Shown here in pieces: positions 51,566 to 61,155 of a DNA stretch of 62,320 nucleotides (within the stretch, counting starts at the first letter, position 1; every line of letters starts with the position of its first letter). The position numbers were made by a program, and so were the translations under genes. Below the pieces are notes generated by a model. It saw only the letters and a list, made by a program, of their open reading frames with translations, was not told the origin of the DNA and ran no database searches. The stretch comes from Nocardia jinanensis (GTDB taxonomy: Bacteria > Actinomycetota > Actinomycetes > Mycobacteriales > Mycobacteriaceae): assembly GCF_014645735.1 (NCBI RefSeq), contig NZ_BMMH01000032.1, forward strand, positions 1-62,320, read 5' to 3'.

Positions 51566-51790
51566 TCAATCGCCGGTGCTGTCCAGTTGCGGCAGCCCTT
51601 CCACCGCCCGTAATTTATCCGCGACCACGGCCAGGCGTTCGAGCGCTTCGGCAGGTAACCCCACCGCCGTCCGCACCAGTCTGAGCAGGGAGTCGGGCTC
51701 CAGACCACAGATGAGCGCGTTATCGGCGGCCACAGTTGTGCAGTATTCGGCATCGCCGCTGTTATCCGAACTGGAATTCTCCGAATCCAC
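51566..51790 (-). CDS. Small hypothetical protein
   Basis: 74 aa from GTG 51790 (GGAG about nine bases upstream). A Ser/Asp/Glu-rich N-terminus is followed by a helical C-terminal half (LEPDSLLRLVRTAVGLPAEA, then LERLAVVADKLRAVEGLP). It contains two Cys. It lies between a convergent small membrane gene and the start side of the ccsB region. No family recognised. Confidence 0.55.
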   Translation of the reverse strand: MDSENSSSDNSGDAEYCTTVAADNALICGLEPDSLLRLVRTAVGLPAEALERLAVVADKLRAVEGLPQLDSTGD

Positions 51791-51957
51791 TGCCGCTCTC
51801 CTCATTGCTCGCCGCGCTATGGAGGGGAAATGACCGGTCACACCCGATAAATCGCAAGCCGGGCCTTGTACAGTTCAGCAAACAACTCGACCGAACAATA
51901 GCAACCGTGCATTGCAGCGGAGTAACGATCATTACGGCCGGAGAAATAGCCGCCCGA

Positions 51958-52926
51958 TCAGGTCAGGCCGGAGTAGCTGTGCAGTCCGGAAACGACCAGA
52001 TTGATGATGAACAGGTTGAACAGCATCGCGACGAATCCGGCCACATTGATCCACGCGGCTTTCGTATCCCGCCAGCCCGAGGTCGCCCGCGCGTGCAGGT
52101 ACGCGGCGTAGAGCACCCAGGCGATGAACGAGCAGGTCTCCTTGGGGTCCCATCCCCAGAACCGCCCCCACGCCGCCTCGGCCCAGATGGCACCCAGGAT
52201 CACCCCCGCCCCGAAGAGCGGGAAACCGATGATGGTGGTGCGGTAGGCAAGCCGATCGAGGGCGCGGGCATCGGGCAATCGGCGCGCGATCACCCCCAGG
52301 ATGTTCGCCGATTCCGCACCCTCGGGCTGACGCAGCCGGTACAGGAACAACAGGCTCGCCACCCCCGACACCAGAAACACCCCACTGCCGAGACTCACGA
52401 TCGTGACATGCAGCGGCAGCCAGAACGAACGCAGCGCCGGTACCACCGGGGCCGCGTCCGTATAGAGCATCGTGCCGCCGAGGAACATCAGGATCAGCAC
52501 GGGTACGAGCAGGAACACCCACATCGCCCGATAGCGCGCGTCTCGCATGAAGACCAGACCGACCACCGCGGCGGCCGCGGTCGCCATGGAAACGAACTCG
52601 TACATATTGCCGAGCGGGAAACGGCCGGTCGAGAAACCGCGCAGCACGATCGAACCGATATGCAGGGCCACCGCCACGAACAGCACCGAGAAGGCGATAT
52701 TTCCGAGCCGCTCGGACAATGGCACCGCCGGCGCCTCGTCGATCCTGCCCGGGGTCCCGCTGCCCGCCGCGACGCCACCGGCCGGAACCATCTCCCGATC
52801 GCTCACCTGCCGGACGCGTGCCGAGGCGTACTGCACGATCAGTAGCACAAGCACCAGCGCGTACACGACGATCGCCGTCTTGTAAGCGAGGTCGCTGTAG
52901 CCGGCGAGCGTGTCGTCGATCGGCAT
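51958..52926 (-). CDS. ccsB: Cytochrome c heme-ligation protein CcsB (CcsA type)
   Basis: System II cytochrome c biogenesis: the CcsA-type half that delivers heme across the membrane. 322 aa with about eight transmembrane helices. The WWD heme-handling motif is intact (WGRFWGWDPKETCSFIAWVL), as are candidate heme-ligand His residues (PLHVTIVSLGSGVF, LYAAYLHARA). Start ATG 52926 with GGGAG upstream. It is the last gene of the tlpA - ccdA - resB - ccsB set and lies 88 bp after resB. Confidence 0.95.
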   Translation of the reverse strand: MPIDDTLAGYSDLAYKTAIVVYALVLVLLIVQYASARVRQVSDREMVPAGGVAAGSGTPGRIDEAPAVPLSERLGNIAFSVLFVAVALHIGSIVLRGFSTGRFPLGNMYEFVSMATAAAAVVGLVFMRDARYRAMWVFLLVPVLILMFLGGTMLYTDAAPVVPALRSFWLPLHVTIVSLGSGVFLVSGVASLLFLYRLRQPEGAESANILGVIARRLPDARALDRLAYRTTIIGFPLFGAGVILGAIWAEAAWGRFWGWDPKETCSFIAWVLYAAYLHARATSGWRDTKAAWINVAGFVAMLFNLFIINLVVSGLHSYSGLT

Positions 52927-53014
52927 CGTTGCATCTCCCGTGTTCGTACCGCGGTGCTCGTCGGGCAGTTCCTGCCCGTGCGTGGGTCACCCACGCATGT
53001 TCTCGGGGCGGCGA

Positions 53015-54634
53015 TCAGTCGCCGGACGCGTCCAGCAGGCGGTGCCGCAGGCGGTCGAACTCCCCGCCCCAGCCCGCCTGATCGGTGCGGGCCAGCCCGC
53101 CCATCTCTACTACGACGCGTCGTTGCTCTACGGTACCCTCCGGGGTCACCCGCAACCAGACCCGCCTCCGCGAAACCAGCAGCGAGACGAGCAGCCCGCC
53201 CATCATCACCAGCGCGCTCACCAGCACCCACTGTTGCGCCGGGTCGTGCGACACCTGCAGGTTCACGAACTCCTCCGCACCGTCGAAACGCACCTCGGTA
53301 CCGTTGGGCAGCTTCGTGGTCTCACCCGGCCGCAGATTCACCCGGGCCTCCTTGGTGAGCCGGCCCTGCGCCACCATCTCCTGATCCAGCGCGAAGATCG
53401 ACTGCGGACGCCCGGTGTCCAGACCGGTGTCCCCGCGATAGACGTCCACCGCGACCGCGGGATCGGTCAGCTCGGGGTACACCGAAGTGAGCAGCGAACC
53501 GTGAAAACTGGCCGTCGGCGCGAACAGACCCTCGATCGCGATCTGGTTCTGCCGCCGCTCGGCATCGGTGGCGAACATCCCACCCGGCGGATCGATGCGC
53601 AGCACCCCACTGGAAAGGAAGGTCTGCATATCGTTGGGCTGCCACTGCACGGTTTCGGTGCGCTTCTCGCCGTTCGGGAAGGTCACGGTGAACGTCGGCG
53701 CGTACCCGTGCCCCTGCAGATAGACCCGGTCCCCGCCGACGCGCAGCGGATGATTCACCTTGATGGTCGTATCCCGCCAGGTACCGGCCGCGAGATCCGC
53801 GCCCTCCTGATACGAGATATCGGAGGTGAACATCTCGGCCTGACCGTTGTCGAGATAGTCGGCCCGGAAGTTCTTCACCTGCACGCACATCGGCGTCATA
53901 CCGGTTCCGTCGTTCACGTTCCCGGCGCGGAACGAATCGAACACCGCCGGTGAGGTCGTGCAGAAACCGGGCCCATTGTTCGCGATGACGATGACATTGC
54001 CCTCGTAGCCGAACAGCTTCCCGGCCGCGATGGCGACCAACAACCCGACCAAGGCCAGGTGGAAAACCAGATTGCCCAGCTCGCGGGTGTAGCCCTTCTC
54101 CGCCGACAGCGTCACCTCACCGTCGCGCTCACCGGGCCGCATCGCGGTACGCCAGCCGCGCAGCCGGGTGCGGGCCTGTGCGGCGATCTCGTCCGGGGTG
54201 CCGTCGAGCACCACGCGATGGTGGTGCGGCAGCCGCGCCAGATTGCGCGGCACCCGCACCGGCGGGGTCCGTAGCGCGCGGTAGTGGTCCACCGTACGCG
54301 GCAGGATGCAGCCCACCAGCGAGATGAACAGCAGCACATAGATCGCGGTGAACCAGAAGCTGGAGAATACATCGAACAGTTCGAGCCGGTCCATCCACTC
54401 ACCGAGCACCGGACGATCCGCGATATAGGTCGCGACCTTCTGTTCGTTCAGGCTGCGCTGCGGCAGCAGGGCCCCGGGGATCGCGGCCAGCGCCAGCAAG
54501 AACAGCAGGACCAGCGCGGTCCGCATACTGGTGAGCCCGCGCCAGCCGTTGCGCACCAGCGCGAAGGCACGGCCGAGCGGGGATTGCCGGGGCGGATGGA
54601 CCGGGGGCGCCTCGGGATGGTCTGTCACGGTCAT
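53015..54634 (-). CDS. resB: Cytochrome c biogenesis protein ResB
   Basis: Partner of CcsB in the System II heme-lyase complex. 539 aa: a cytoplasmic N-terminus (HPPRQSPLGRAFALVRNGWR), three clustered transmembrane helices (about 38-60, 92-112 and 188-210), a large extracytoplasmic domain (about 225-480) and a final helix (LVSALVMMGGLLVSLLVS). EKGYTRELGNLVFHLALVGL around helix 3 is the conserved ResB core. Its ATG overlaps the ccdA stop (ATGA). Confidence 0.94.
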   Translation of the reverse strand: MTVTDHPEAPPVHPPRQSPLGRAFALVRNGWRGLTSMRTALVLLFLLALAAIPGALLPQRSLNEQKVATYIADRPVLGEWMDRLELFDVFSSFWFTAIYVLLFISLVGCILPRTVDHYRALRTPPVRVPRNLARLPHHHRVVLDGTPDEIAAQARTRLRGWRTAMRPGERDGEVTLSAEKGYTRELGNLVFHLALVGLLVAIAAGKLFGYEGNVIVIANNGPGFCTTSPAVFDSFRAGNVNDGTGMTPMCVQVKNFRADYLDNGQAEMFTSDISYQEGADLAAGTWRDTTIKVNHPLRVGGDRVYLQGHGYAPTFTVTFPNGEKRTETVQWQPNDMQTFLSSGVLRIDPPGGMFATDAERRQNQIAIEGLFAPTASFHGSLLTSVYPELTDPAVAVDVYRGDTGLDTGRPQSIFALDQEMVAQGRLTKEARVNLRPGETTKLPNGTEVRFDGAEEFVNLQVSHDPAQQWVLVSALVMMGGLLVSLLVSRRRVWLRVTPEGTVEQRRVVVEMGGLARTDQAGWGGEFDRLRHRLLDASGD

Positions 54635-55521
54635 ATCGGCAGTGTCACCTCGGCGACGAATCCGTCGCGCACCCAGCCGACGAACTGATCCCAGGCCCCG
54701 GTCACCAGGGCCGCGCCCACCGCGACCAGCAGAATTCCGCCGATCACCTGGATTCGGCGGGAATTACGCCGCAACCATCCGACCCCGCGCAGCGCACTCG
54801 CCGACCCGAAGGCCAGGATCACGAAGGGCAGCCCGAGCCCGAGGCAGTAGGCAATGATCAAAGCCACCCCGCGGACCGCGGTCGTGCCCTCGGTGCCGGC
54901 GGCCACCGCCATCACACCGGACAGTGTCGGGCCCAGGCACGGGGTCCAACCCAGGGCGAACACGGCCCCGAGCAGCGGCGCCCCCGCGATCCCGGCGAGC
55001 CGCCGGGGCTCCATCCGGGTATCGCGTTGCAACGCCGGGATCAGGCCCAGAAAAGCCAGGCCCATCACGATGGTGGCCACGCCGCCCAGGCGCTGCAACA
55101 GCTCCCGGTTGACGTTCAAAGTCTGGATGAGTCCGAAAACGGTCGCGGTGGCCAGGACGAACACCACCGTGAAACCGGCGACGAACAGCCCCGCCGCGCC
55201 CGCGACCCGCAGCCGAGCCGAATCGAGGGTGAGCGCCGGGCCGGTATCAGCGGTCGCGGGGGTTTCGGTGAGCACCGCCGTGGTGGCGCCGCCCGCGGGC
55301 GCCGTACTCCGGCGGCCGCGGGCCTGGTCCACGGTCACCGGCGGCGCCTGCGCGCCCACCAGGCCGGCCAGATAGGACAGATACCCCGGCACCAGCGGCA
55401 CCACACACGGCGAAGCGAACGACACCAATCCGGCCAGTAGGCAGGCGCCGAGGGCGAGCAGCAACGGCCCCGTGGCCGCTGTCTGCTGAAACGATTCCCC
55501 CACTCCTGCCAACAGCGTCAA
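54631..55521 (-). CDS. ccdA: Cytochrome c biogenesis thiol reductant transporter CcdA
   Basis: Six-helix membrane protein that passes electrons from thioredoxin to the extracytoplasmic TlpA-type protein. 296 aa. The two redox Cys are present: SFASPCVVPLVPGYLS in helix 1 and GWTPCLGPTLSGVMA in helix 4. A Thr/Ala/Arg-rich loop of about 45 residues (about 62-105) is inserted between helices 1 and 2 compared with short CcdA proteins. I place the start at TTG 55521, which overlaps the stop of the 84-aa ORF (TTGA); a GTG nine codons or so later is an alternative. Confidence 0.93.
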   Translation of the reverse strand: MTLLAGVGESFQQTAATGPLLLALGACLLAGLVSFASPCVVPLVPGYLSYLAGLVGAQAPPVTVDQARGRRSTAPAGGATTAVLTETPATADTGPALTLDSARLRVAGAAGLFVAGFTVVFVLATATVFGLIQTLNVNRELLQRLGGVATIVMGLAFLGLIPALQRDTRMEPRRLAGIAGAPLLGAVFALGWTPCLGPTLSGVMAVAAGTEGTTAVRGVALIIAYCLGLGLPFVILAFGSASALRGVGWLRRNSRRIQVIGGILLVAVGAALVTGAWDQFVGWVRDGFVAEVTLPI

Positions 55522-55772
55522 CGCGAACTACGCTCCGATTCGCCCTCGGAGTTGTTCGCGCGCCGCTCGTCACCGCGGCCACCCGGTGCGGTCGAGCCCC
55601 GGCCACCCGACGGGCGCGAGCTCGATACCCGCCGGTCGCTGCCGGGCGGCTGGGGCGCGGGCTGTAGCTCCCACGAACCGAGCGAGGACTTCACCAGCAC
55701 CTCGGCGCGGACCCCGCGCGGTGGCCGGGTCGCCCCGTAGCGGCGTACGCCTCGGGATCGAAGACTTCTCAT
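55518..55772 (-). CDS. 84-aa basic, Arg/Ser-rich protein between tlpA and ccdA
   Basis: The ATG at 55772 overlaps the tlpA stop (ATGA), and the TGA at 55518 overlaps the ccdA start (TTGA), so the frame fills the gap exactly, with four-base overlaps on both sides. The product is hydrophilic and disordered (VRRYGATRPPRGVRAEVLVK, SSLGSWELQPAPQPPG, then SGGRGSTAPGGRGDERRAN). No family is recognised, and M. tuberculosis has no gene at this point that I recall. It may be a real small protein or serve mainly to couple translation. Confidence 0.55.
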   Translation of the reverse strand: MRSLRSRGVRRYGATRPPRGVRAEVLVKSSLGSWELQPAPQPPGSDRRVSSSRPSGGRGSTAPGGRGDERRANNSEGESERSSR

Positions 55773-56389
55773 GATGCTCCCTCCGCGGCGATGCGCTGCA
55801 CCACCGGTAAAAGATCTTCTGCGAGTAGGGCGCGCAAGAAAACTGCCGCCACTCGGTGGTCCCGATCCAATATCAGAGTTGTGGGAATGACACTGGTCGG
55901 GAAATTTCCACCGAGCGCCAGTAACGTGCGCATCGACGGGTCGTAGACCGACGGATAACCGACATGGTTATCGATAACGAAATCGCGTGCTTTGTCCTGC
56001 TGGAAATCACGGACATTGATCCCGAGGAAAGCGACCCCGAGATCTTCGGTCTGTTCGTAGACCTGTTCGAGCGCGGGGGCTTCGCCGCGGCAGGGCCCGC
56101 ACCACTGCCCCCACAGATTGATGACGACCACCTGGCCCGGGAAATCGTCCACCGCGACGTTCTTGCCGTCGTCGGACATCAGGTCCGGGCCCGCGAGCTT
56201 GCCGATGGTGCCGCGGGCGGACGGCGGATCGTAGAAGATATCGGTCTGTCCACCCGGTGAGACGAATTCGAAGGTACCGCCGGTGGCCACCGCGTCGGCT
56301 CCGGTCGAGCAGGCCGACGCGGTCAGACACAGCAACGCGGCGAGCGCCGGCAACAGCCGGAACCCGAATCCCGCGGCACCTCGTCTCAT
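55769..56389 (-). CDS. Lipoprotein thiol-disulfide oxidoreductase (TlpA/ResA-like)
   Basis: 206 aa. An N-terminal lipoprotein signal (LLPALAALLCLTASAC, lipidated Cys about residue 28) is followed by a thioredoxin fold with WGQWCGPCRGEAPALEQVYE (active CxxC) and SVIPTTLILDRDHRVAAVFL (cis-Pro region). It probably keeps the CxxCH of apocytochrome c reduced outside the membrane, using electrons from CcdA. Start ATG 56389 with GGAAGG upstream; the longer frame to 56632 runs into the phosphatase gene. It lies in the operon hemL - phosphatase - tlpA - ORF84 - ccdA - resB - ccsB. Confidence 0.92.
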   Translation of the reverse strand: MRRGAAGFGFRLLPALAALLCLTASACSTGADAVATGGTFEFVSPGGQTDIFYDPPSARGTIGKLAGPDLMSDDGKNVAVDDFPGQVVVINLWGQWCGPCRGEAPALEQVYEQTEDLGVAFLGINVRDFQQDKARDFVIDNHVGYPSVYDPSMRTLLALGGNFPTSVIPTTLILDRDHRVAAVFLRALLAEDLLPVVQRIAAEGAS

Positions 56390-56403
56390 ACGCTCTGCCT
56401 TCC

Positions 56404-56466
56404 GGCGCACGAACGGACCCACTGTGTGGTCACGCTGCGCTACCGCCTCCGGGCGCTGACCGTTCA
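56404..56466. repeat. Dispersed repeat, family B (partial copy)
   Basis: On the minus strand: ATGAACGGTCAGCGCCCGGA, then GGCGGTAGCGCAGCGTGACC. It matches the repeat unit at the start of the nitrate reductase gene. It fills the gap between the phosphatase and tlpA genes. Confidence 0.55.
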
Positions 56467-57233
56467 TGCGCCGTGCACCGTCGGATCCGAACCGCCCGCG
56501 GGCTCGGAGTAGACGATATCGACCAGTGTGTCGCCCCGGTACACCAGCGAGGTGAGCGAGGCCAGACCGCACTGCCGGGAACGCGGATCGTGCCAGAGCC
56601 GCTGCCCCTGCAGGAACCGGCGCAATGTCCACACCGGAAGCTGATGGGAGACCAGCACCGCCTCACGACCGGCCGATTCCACCCGGGCCTTGTTCGCCGC
56701 GGCCAGCATGCGGTGCGCGATCTGCAGGTAGGGCTCACCCCAGGACGGGGTGAACGGATCGCGCAGCTTCCACCAGTGCCGGGGTTTGCGCAATGCGCCG
56801 TCACCGACCGACACTCGCAGGCCTTCGAAGGTGTTACCGGCCTCGATGAGGTTCTCGTCGGTGCGCACGATCAGCCCGTGTTCACCCGCGATGGGTTCGG
56901 CGGTCTCCTGCGCGCGCTGCAGCGGCGACGCGATGACCAGGGCGATATCGTGGTCGGCCAGCGCCCGCGCGACCGCGCCGGCCTGAGCCCGCCCGGTCAC
57001 CGACAGACCGAAACCGGGCAGCCTGCCGTACAGGATGCCGCGCGGATTGTGCACCTCGCCGTGTCGCAGCACATGGACTATGGTTTCGACCGCTTCGGAA
57101 TCGGCCGCGCCGGCGGACGGCGCGGACGCGGCGACCGCACCGGAGGTCGCGAGATCGGCGCCGGTGTCCGGCGGGGACACCGGGTCATCCCGGTCGTCCG
57201 GGGCGGTGGATACGCGCTCGGGGTCGGGCTTGC

Positions 57234-57237
<4 letters not shown>
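56464..57237 (-). CDS. Histidine phosphatase (phosphoglycerate-mutase family)
   Basis: 257 aa. After an acidic, Ala/Pro/Asp-rich tail of about 48 residues comes the phosphatase domain: the catalytic VHVLRHGEVHNPRGILYGRL (phospho-His), the second His region VLVSHQLPVWTLRRFL and VIASPLQRAQETAEPIAGEH. It corresponds to Rv0525 of M. tuberculosis beside hemL. The substrate is unknown; a small phosphorylated metabolite is likely. The start is GTG 57237, overlapping the hemL stop (GTGA), so it is coupled to hemL. Confidence 0.92.
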
Positions 57238-58568
<1,331 letters not shown>

Positions 58569-58737
58569 GGCCTCCAGTTTGGCAGCCCGCCACGGCGGCG
58601 TCGACGACAGGGTGCGCATACGTGACACACGCCGCCGAGACGACACTTACCGACCCAAATACTGCGGGGTCAGGACCCGAGTGCGTAGTCTGCAGTCTGC
58701 ACGGATCAACAGCGGGTCACCGGCCAGGGAGGTCGTT

Positions 58738-59133
58738 TTGCGTATTGCCTCGAGTACTGCGGCTCTGTCTCTGGTCTCGGTAGCCTTCGGAATCCTGGCA
58801 ACCGGGCTCGGCGCGGGAACCGCCGCGGCCGTCGAGCCGGTCGTGGATCCGGACAATGCTCGCGCCGGCTTCCGATTGAGCCAGCCCGAAACCGCGGCGC
58901 TGGCCGCGGGTCCGATTCCGGCGCTGGTGGACCATGTGGTCCCACCCTCCCGGATCGGCGCCGGGCTCGACAGCGAGACCCGCCTCTACCGCGACGAGAA
59001 CGGCGCGGTCCACGCCTCGCTGCGCCAGGTGATCCTGGAATCGGCCGACAACGACGGGACGGTCCTGGTATTCCTCCACGTCCCCGGCGCGCCGCACGGC
59101 CGGGTGTTCGATATCTACCAGCAGTGGCGCTGA
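58738..59133 (+). CDS. Secreted protein of unknown function
   Basis: 131 aa from TTG 58738, chosen because GGAGG lies five bases upstream; the longer frame to 58579 lacks any signal. A classic signal peptide (RIASSTAALSLVSVAFGILA, ending GAGTAAAVEP, cleavage after AAA) is followed by about 98 mature residues: GFRLSQPETAALAAGPIPAL, the middle SRIGAGLDSETRLYRDENGA, and ASLRQVILESADNDGTVLVF. No Cys in the mature part and no known domain. It is divergent from hemL and faces a small membrane gene. Confidence 0.78.
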   Translation: MRIASSTAALSLVSVAFGILATGLGAGTAAAVEPVVDPDNARAGFRLSQPETAALAAGPIPALVDHVVPPSRIGAGLDSETRLYRDENGAVHASLRQVILESADNDGTVLVFLHVPGAPHGRVFDIYQQWR

Positions 59134-59142
59134 CCCGGCCAT

Positions 59143-59391
59143 TCAGACCCGCCGGGACCTCCGGACGAGCCGGGCCACAGCGTCGATGACCGCCGACCCG
59201 GCACCGGCCACCAGCAGCATCACCAAGAACAACCAGGGGCCCACATAGCGGGTCGCGGTGTAGGCCGGGACATCACCGGTCGCCGGGACGTCGGTGTTGC
59301 GCAGCCCGAGGTTCCAGCAGAGCGCGGCCAGAGCGATCGCGAGGACCGCCAGCACGATATCGGCGGCCGGTAGGACGAGCGAGCGGTTCAC
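59143..59391 (-). CDS. Two-helix membrane protein
   Basis: 82 aa from GTG 59391, where AGGAG lies seven bases upstream, or 86 aa from ATG 59403. Two hydrophobic helices (LPAADIVLAVLAIALAALCW and GPWLFLVMLLVAGAGSAVID) flank a short loop with DVPATGDVPAYTATRY, and the C-terminus is basic (RLVRRSRRV). No family recognised. It is 66 bp downstream of the next minus gene and possibly co-transcribed with it. Confidence 0.7.
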   Translation of the reverse strand: MNRSLVLPAADIVLAVLAIALAALCWNLGLRNTDVPATGDVPAYTATRYVGPWLFLVMLLVAGAGSAVIDAVARLVRRSRRV

Positions 59392-59457
59392 AGGTCTCCT
59401 CATGTCGGCGGCGACTCGAATACGACCACCCGATGTTGCCCGCGCGGGACCCGATAA

Positions 59458-59973
59458 TCAATCGTCGCGACCGGTACCAGGTTCGGAATCACGATCGGTG
59501 CCGGGCGCGGTGACCACCTGGTTCAACGCCGACCGCAACGCACGATGATCCTTCGCCCAGGTACGTATCAGCTCACCGTCGGTACGGCGCAGCCCGATCG
59601 CGGTACGCCGCCGCGGAACACCCGTCAGCTCACCGAGCGCCCGGCCGTCCTCCCAGGGTTCGTCGGCATCCACCGGCAGCACCGCGGCGATGGAGCGGAC
59701 CGGTGTCGTCTCGGCACCGTTGCGCAGGAAACCGTCCGTGAGCTCGACACTGACATGGGTACGCGCCGCATACACCTGTAAGACCGCGAATCCACTGATC
59801 AATACCGCGCAGAACAGCAGGGCGAACCAGTGCGGCGTAACTCCGGCAGCGAGCTCGGCAGCCAGGAGCAGTAGACAGATCAGGGGGCCATAGGCGACAG
59901 CGCGCCAGCGCGCCCCCGGCTCGGAGAAGAGAACCTCCCCCGCAGCCTCGGTGGTATCCACTCGATCAGACAT
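59458..59973 (-). CDS. Membrane protein with PH-like cytoplasmic domain
   Basis: 171 aa. Two N-terminal transmembrane helices (about 27-46 and 48-68: VAYGPLICLLLLAAELAAGV, then WFALLFCAVLISGFAVLQVY) are followed by a beta-rich domain (THVSVELTDGFLRNGAETTP, then VRSIAAVLPVDADEPWEDGR) and a helix. The layout resembles bacterial PH-domain (bPH) or DUF3093 proteins, but I cannot fix the family. ATG 59973 lies 33 bp after a 40-aa membrane peptide gene on the same strand. Confidence 0.72.
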   Translation of the reverse strand: MSDRVDTTEAAGEVLFSEPGARWRAVAYGPLICLLLLAAELAAGVTPHWFALLFCAVLISGFAVLQVYAARTHVSVELTDGFLRNGAETTPVRSIAAVLPVDADEPWEDGRALGELTGVPRRRTAIGLRRTDGELIRTWAKDHRALRSALNQVVTAPGTDRDSEPGTGRDD

Positions 59974-60006
59974 AATGGAACCGACCGGGAACGAGGACCA
60001 CTCGTA

Positions 60007-60129
60007 TCAGCCGATAACGCCGGGGATCAGCAGAACCGCGACGGTGAGGACCCCGAACAGGACCAGAAGAGTCAATACGAGCATGTCGCGCCGAATACTC
60101 TGTGGCTGTTGGATCACCACTCGCATCAT
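60007..60129 (-). CDS. 40-aa single-helix membrane peptide
   Basis: Two ATGs in a row (60129 and 60126) follow GGAGG; the second has the better spacing (five bases). The product reads MMRVVIQQPQSIRRDM, then LVLTLLVLFGVLTVAVLLIP and GVIG: a short basic N-terminus and one transmembrane helix. It sits 33 bp before the PH-like membrane protein gene and probably shares its mRNA. No family recognised; it is below the size most gene finders report. Confidence 0.65.
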   Translation of the reverse strand: MMRVVIQQPQSIRRDMLVLTLLVLFGVLTVAVLLIPGVIG

Positions 60130-60254
60130 TGCCTCCGATCCCCGGACGGTGAGGTCTCCGTCCTACTGACCGGGTACCCGAGGCCGCCGGTTGGCATGTC
60201 CTCTGTGACAGCCCTCACCATACATGGCGGAATACCGGGAACAAACTCTGTGTC

Positions 60255-60407
60255 TTTGGCGGCGCCTTCGGCGCCGCGGGGCGGGGCCCTATCAACCCCG
60301 GTTCTTCACTCCTACGCTCAGTCGCTGCGCTCCTTCGCTACGTCGCTCCAGAACCGGGGCGGGCCCCGCCGACTGAGGTTGACAATCCGGAGTAGACGGA
60401 AGGGGGG
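60255..60407 (+). repeat. Dispersed repeat, family C (copy 3, full)
   Basis: A hairpin (GGCGCC-TTC-GGCGCC) is followed by GGGCCCTATCAACCCCGG, TTCTTCACTCCTACGCTCAG, CTTCGCTACGTCGCTCCAG and AACCGGGGCGGGCCCCG, then GACAATCCGG and AGACGGAAGG. CCCCGGTTCT and AGAACCGGGG form an inverted pair about 50 bp apart. No gene is seen in 60130-60651. Confidence 0.8.
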
Positions 60408-60500
60408 TGTGGAGGTGTGCCTCGACCGGCCTGGGGAAGCTCGCGACTCTGGAAGTGCTCAATAGTCGCTGAAACTCTGGACGGTCGGCCGCATGCGTCG

Positions 60501-60580
60501 CGATCAGTCGCTGCGCTCCTTCGCTACGTCGCTCCAGAACCGGGGCGGGGGCCTGCCACTGAGCTGGACCATTCGGAAGG
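60501..60580 (+). repeat. Dispersed repeat, family C (partial copy)
   Basis: Repeats the inner half of the element at 60255-60407: CAGTCGCTGCGCTCCTTCGC, TACGTCGCTCCAGAACCGGG, then CACTGAGCTGGACCATTCGG. Confidence 0.8.
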
Positions 60581-60651
60581 AGTGTGGATTCCGGGTGAGC
60601 ATTTGTGGCACCCGGTATCAATGCCCGGGTGGGAAAGCCGGCTTCGGGATG

Positions 60652-61155
60652 TTACGGGCTTCCGGGCTTACCCGGCCCACGCGGAGGCAGGAACCATTTC
60701 GCCGACTCCGGCCGCTGGCAGAGGAAGATCGCGCCACCCGCCAGTACCGCCTGCACGATGGACGCCGCCCCCGACAGCACCGGCCCCGCACCCTCCACCA
60801 CCCCGATGGAGAACAGCGCGATGACCCCGGTGATCACCAGCCAGACTCCGACGAAGGTCAGCAGGGTCCGCGCCCACAGCTTTCCCTTGCCGAGTTGATG
60901 GACCACCAGCACCCCCAGCGCGGCCACCGCCAGCCCGAGGACCACCCCCAGGATCGCCCCGACCGTCACCAGTAGATCGACCATCGCCGGTGTGATCTGG
61001 GGATCCGTCGATTGCATCCGCTCCCGGAACTCCGCGCTGAACCGCTCGCGGTTGGTCAGGGTATCGGCCAGGGATATGAACAACCGGCCCACACCCAGAC
61101 CGATTACGCCCCACCACAGTTGCCGCGCGGTGGTGATGTCCACCGGCGGTGTCAC
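60652..61155 (-). CDS. Four-helix membrane protein downstream of hemB (Rv0513-like)
   Basis: 167 aa from GTG 61155, which overlaps the hemB stop (GTGA). Hydrophobic helices lie at about 13-30, 58-82, 92-112 and 120-145 (LWWGVIGLGVGRLFISLADT, AILGVVLGLAVAALGVLVVH, LLTFVGVWLVITGVIALFSI), followed by a short cytoplasmic tail. The position matches the membrane protein Rv0513 after hemB in M. tuberculosis. Function unknown; translational coupling suggests a link with tetrapyrrole synthesis, but this is inference. The frame extending to 61737 is antisense-shifted hemB. Confidence 0.82.
   Translation of the reverse strand: MTPPVDITTARQLWWGVIGLGVGRLFISLADTLTNRERFSAEFRERMQSTDPQITPAMVDLLVTVGAILGVVLGLAVAALGVLVVHQLGKGKLWARTLLTFVGVWLVITGVIALFSIGVVEGAGPVLSGAASIVQAVLAGGAIFLCQRPESAKWFLPPRGPGKPGSP

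Noticed and set aside
52910..53953. Plus-strand frame of 347 codons opposite resB
   Set aside because: Antisense shadow of resB; no start signal or family motif.
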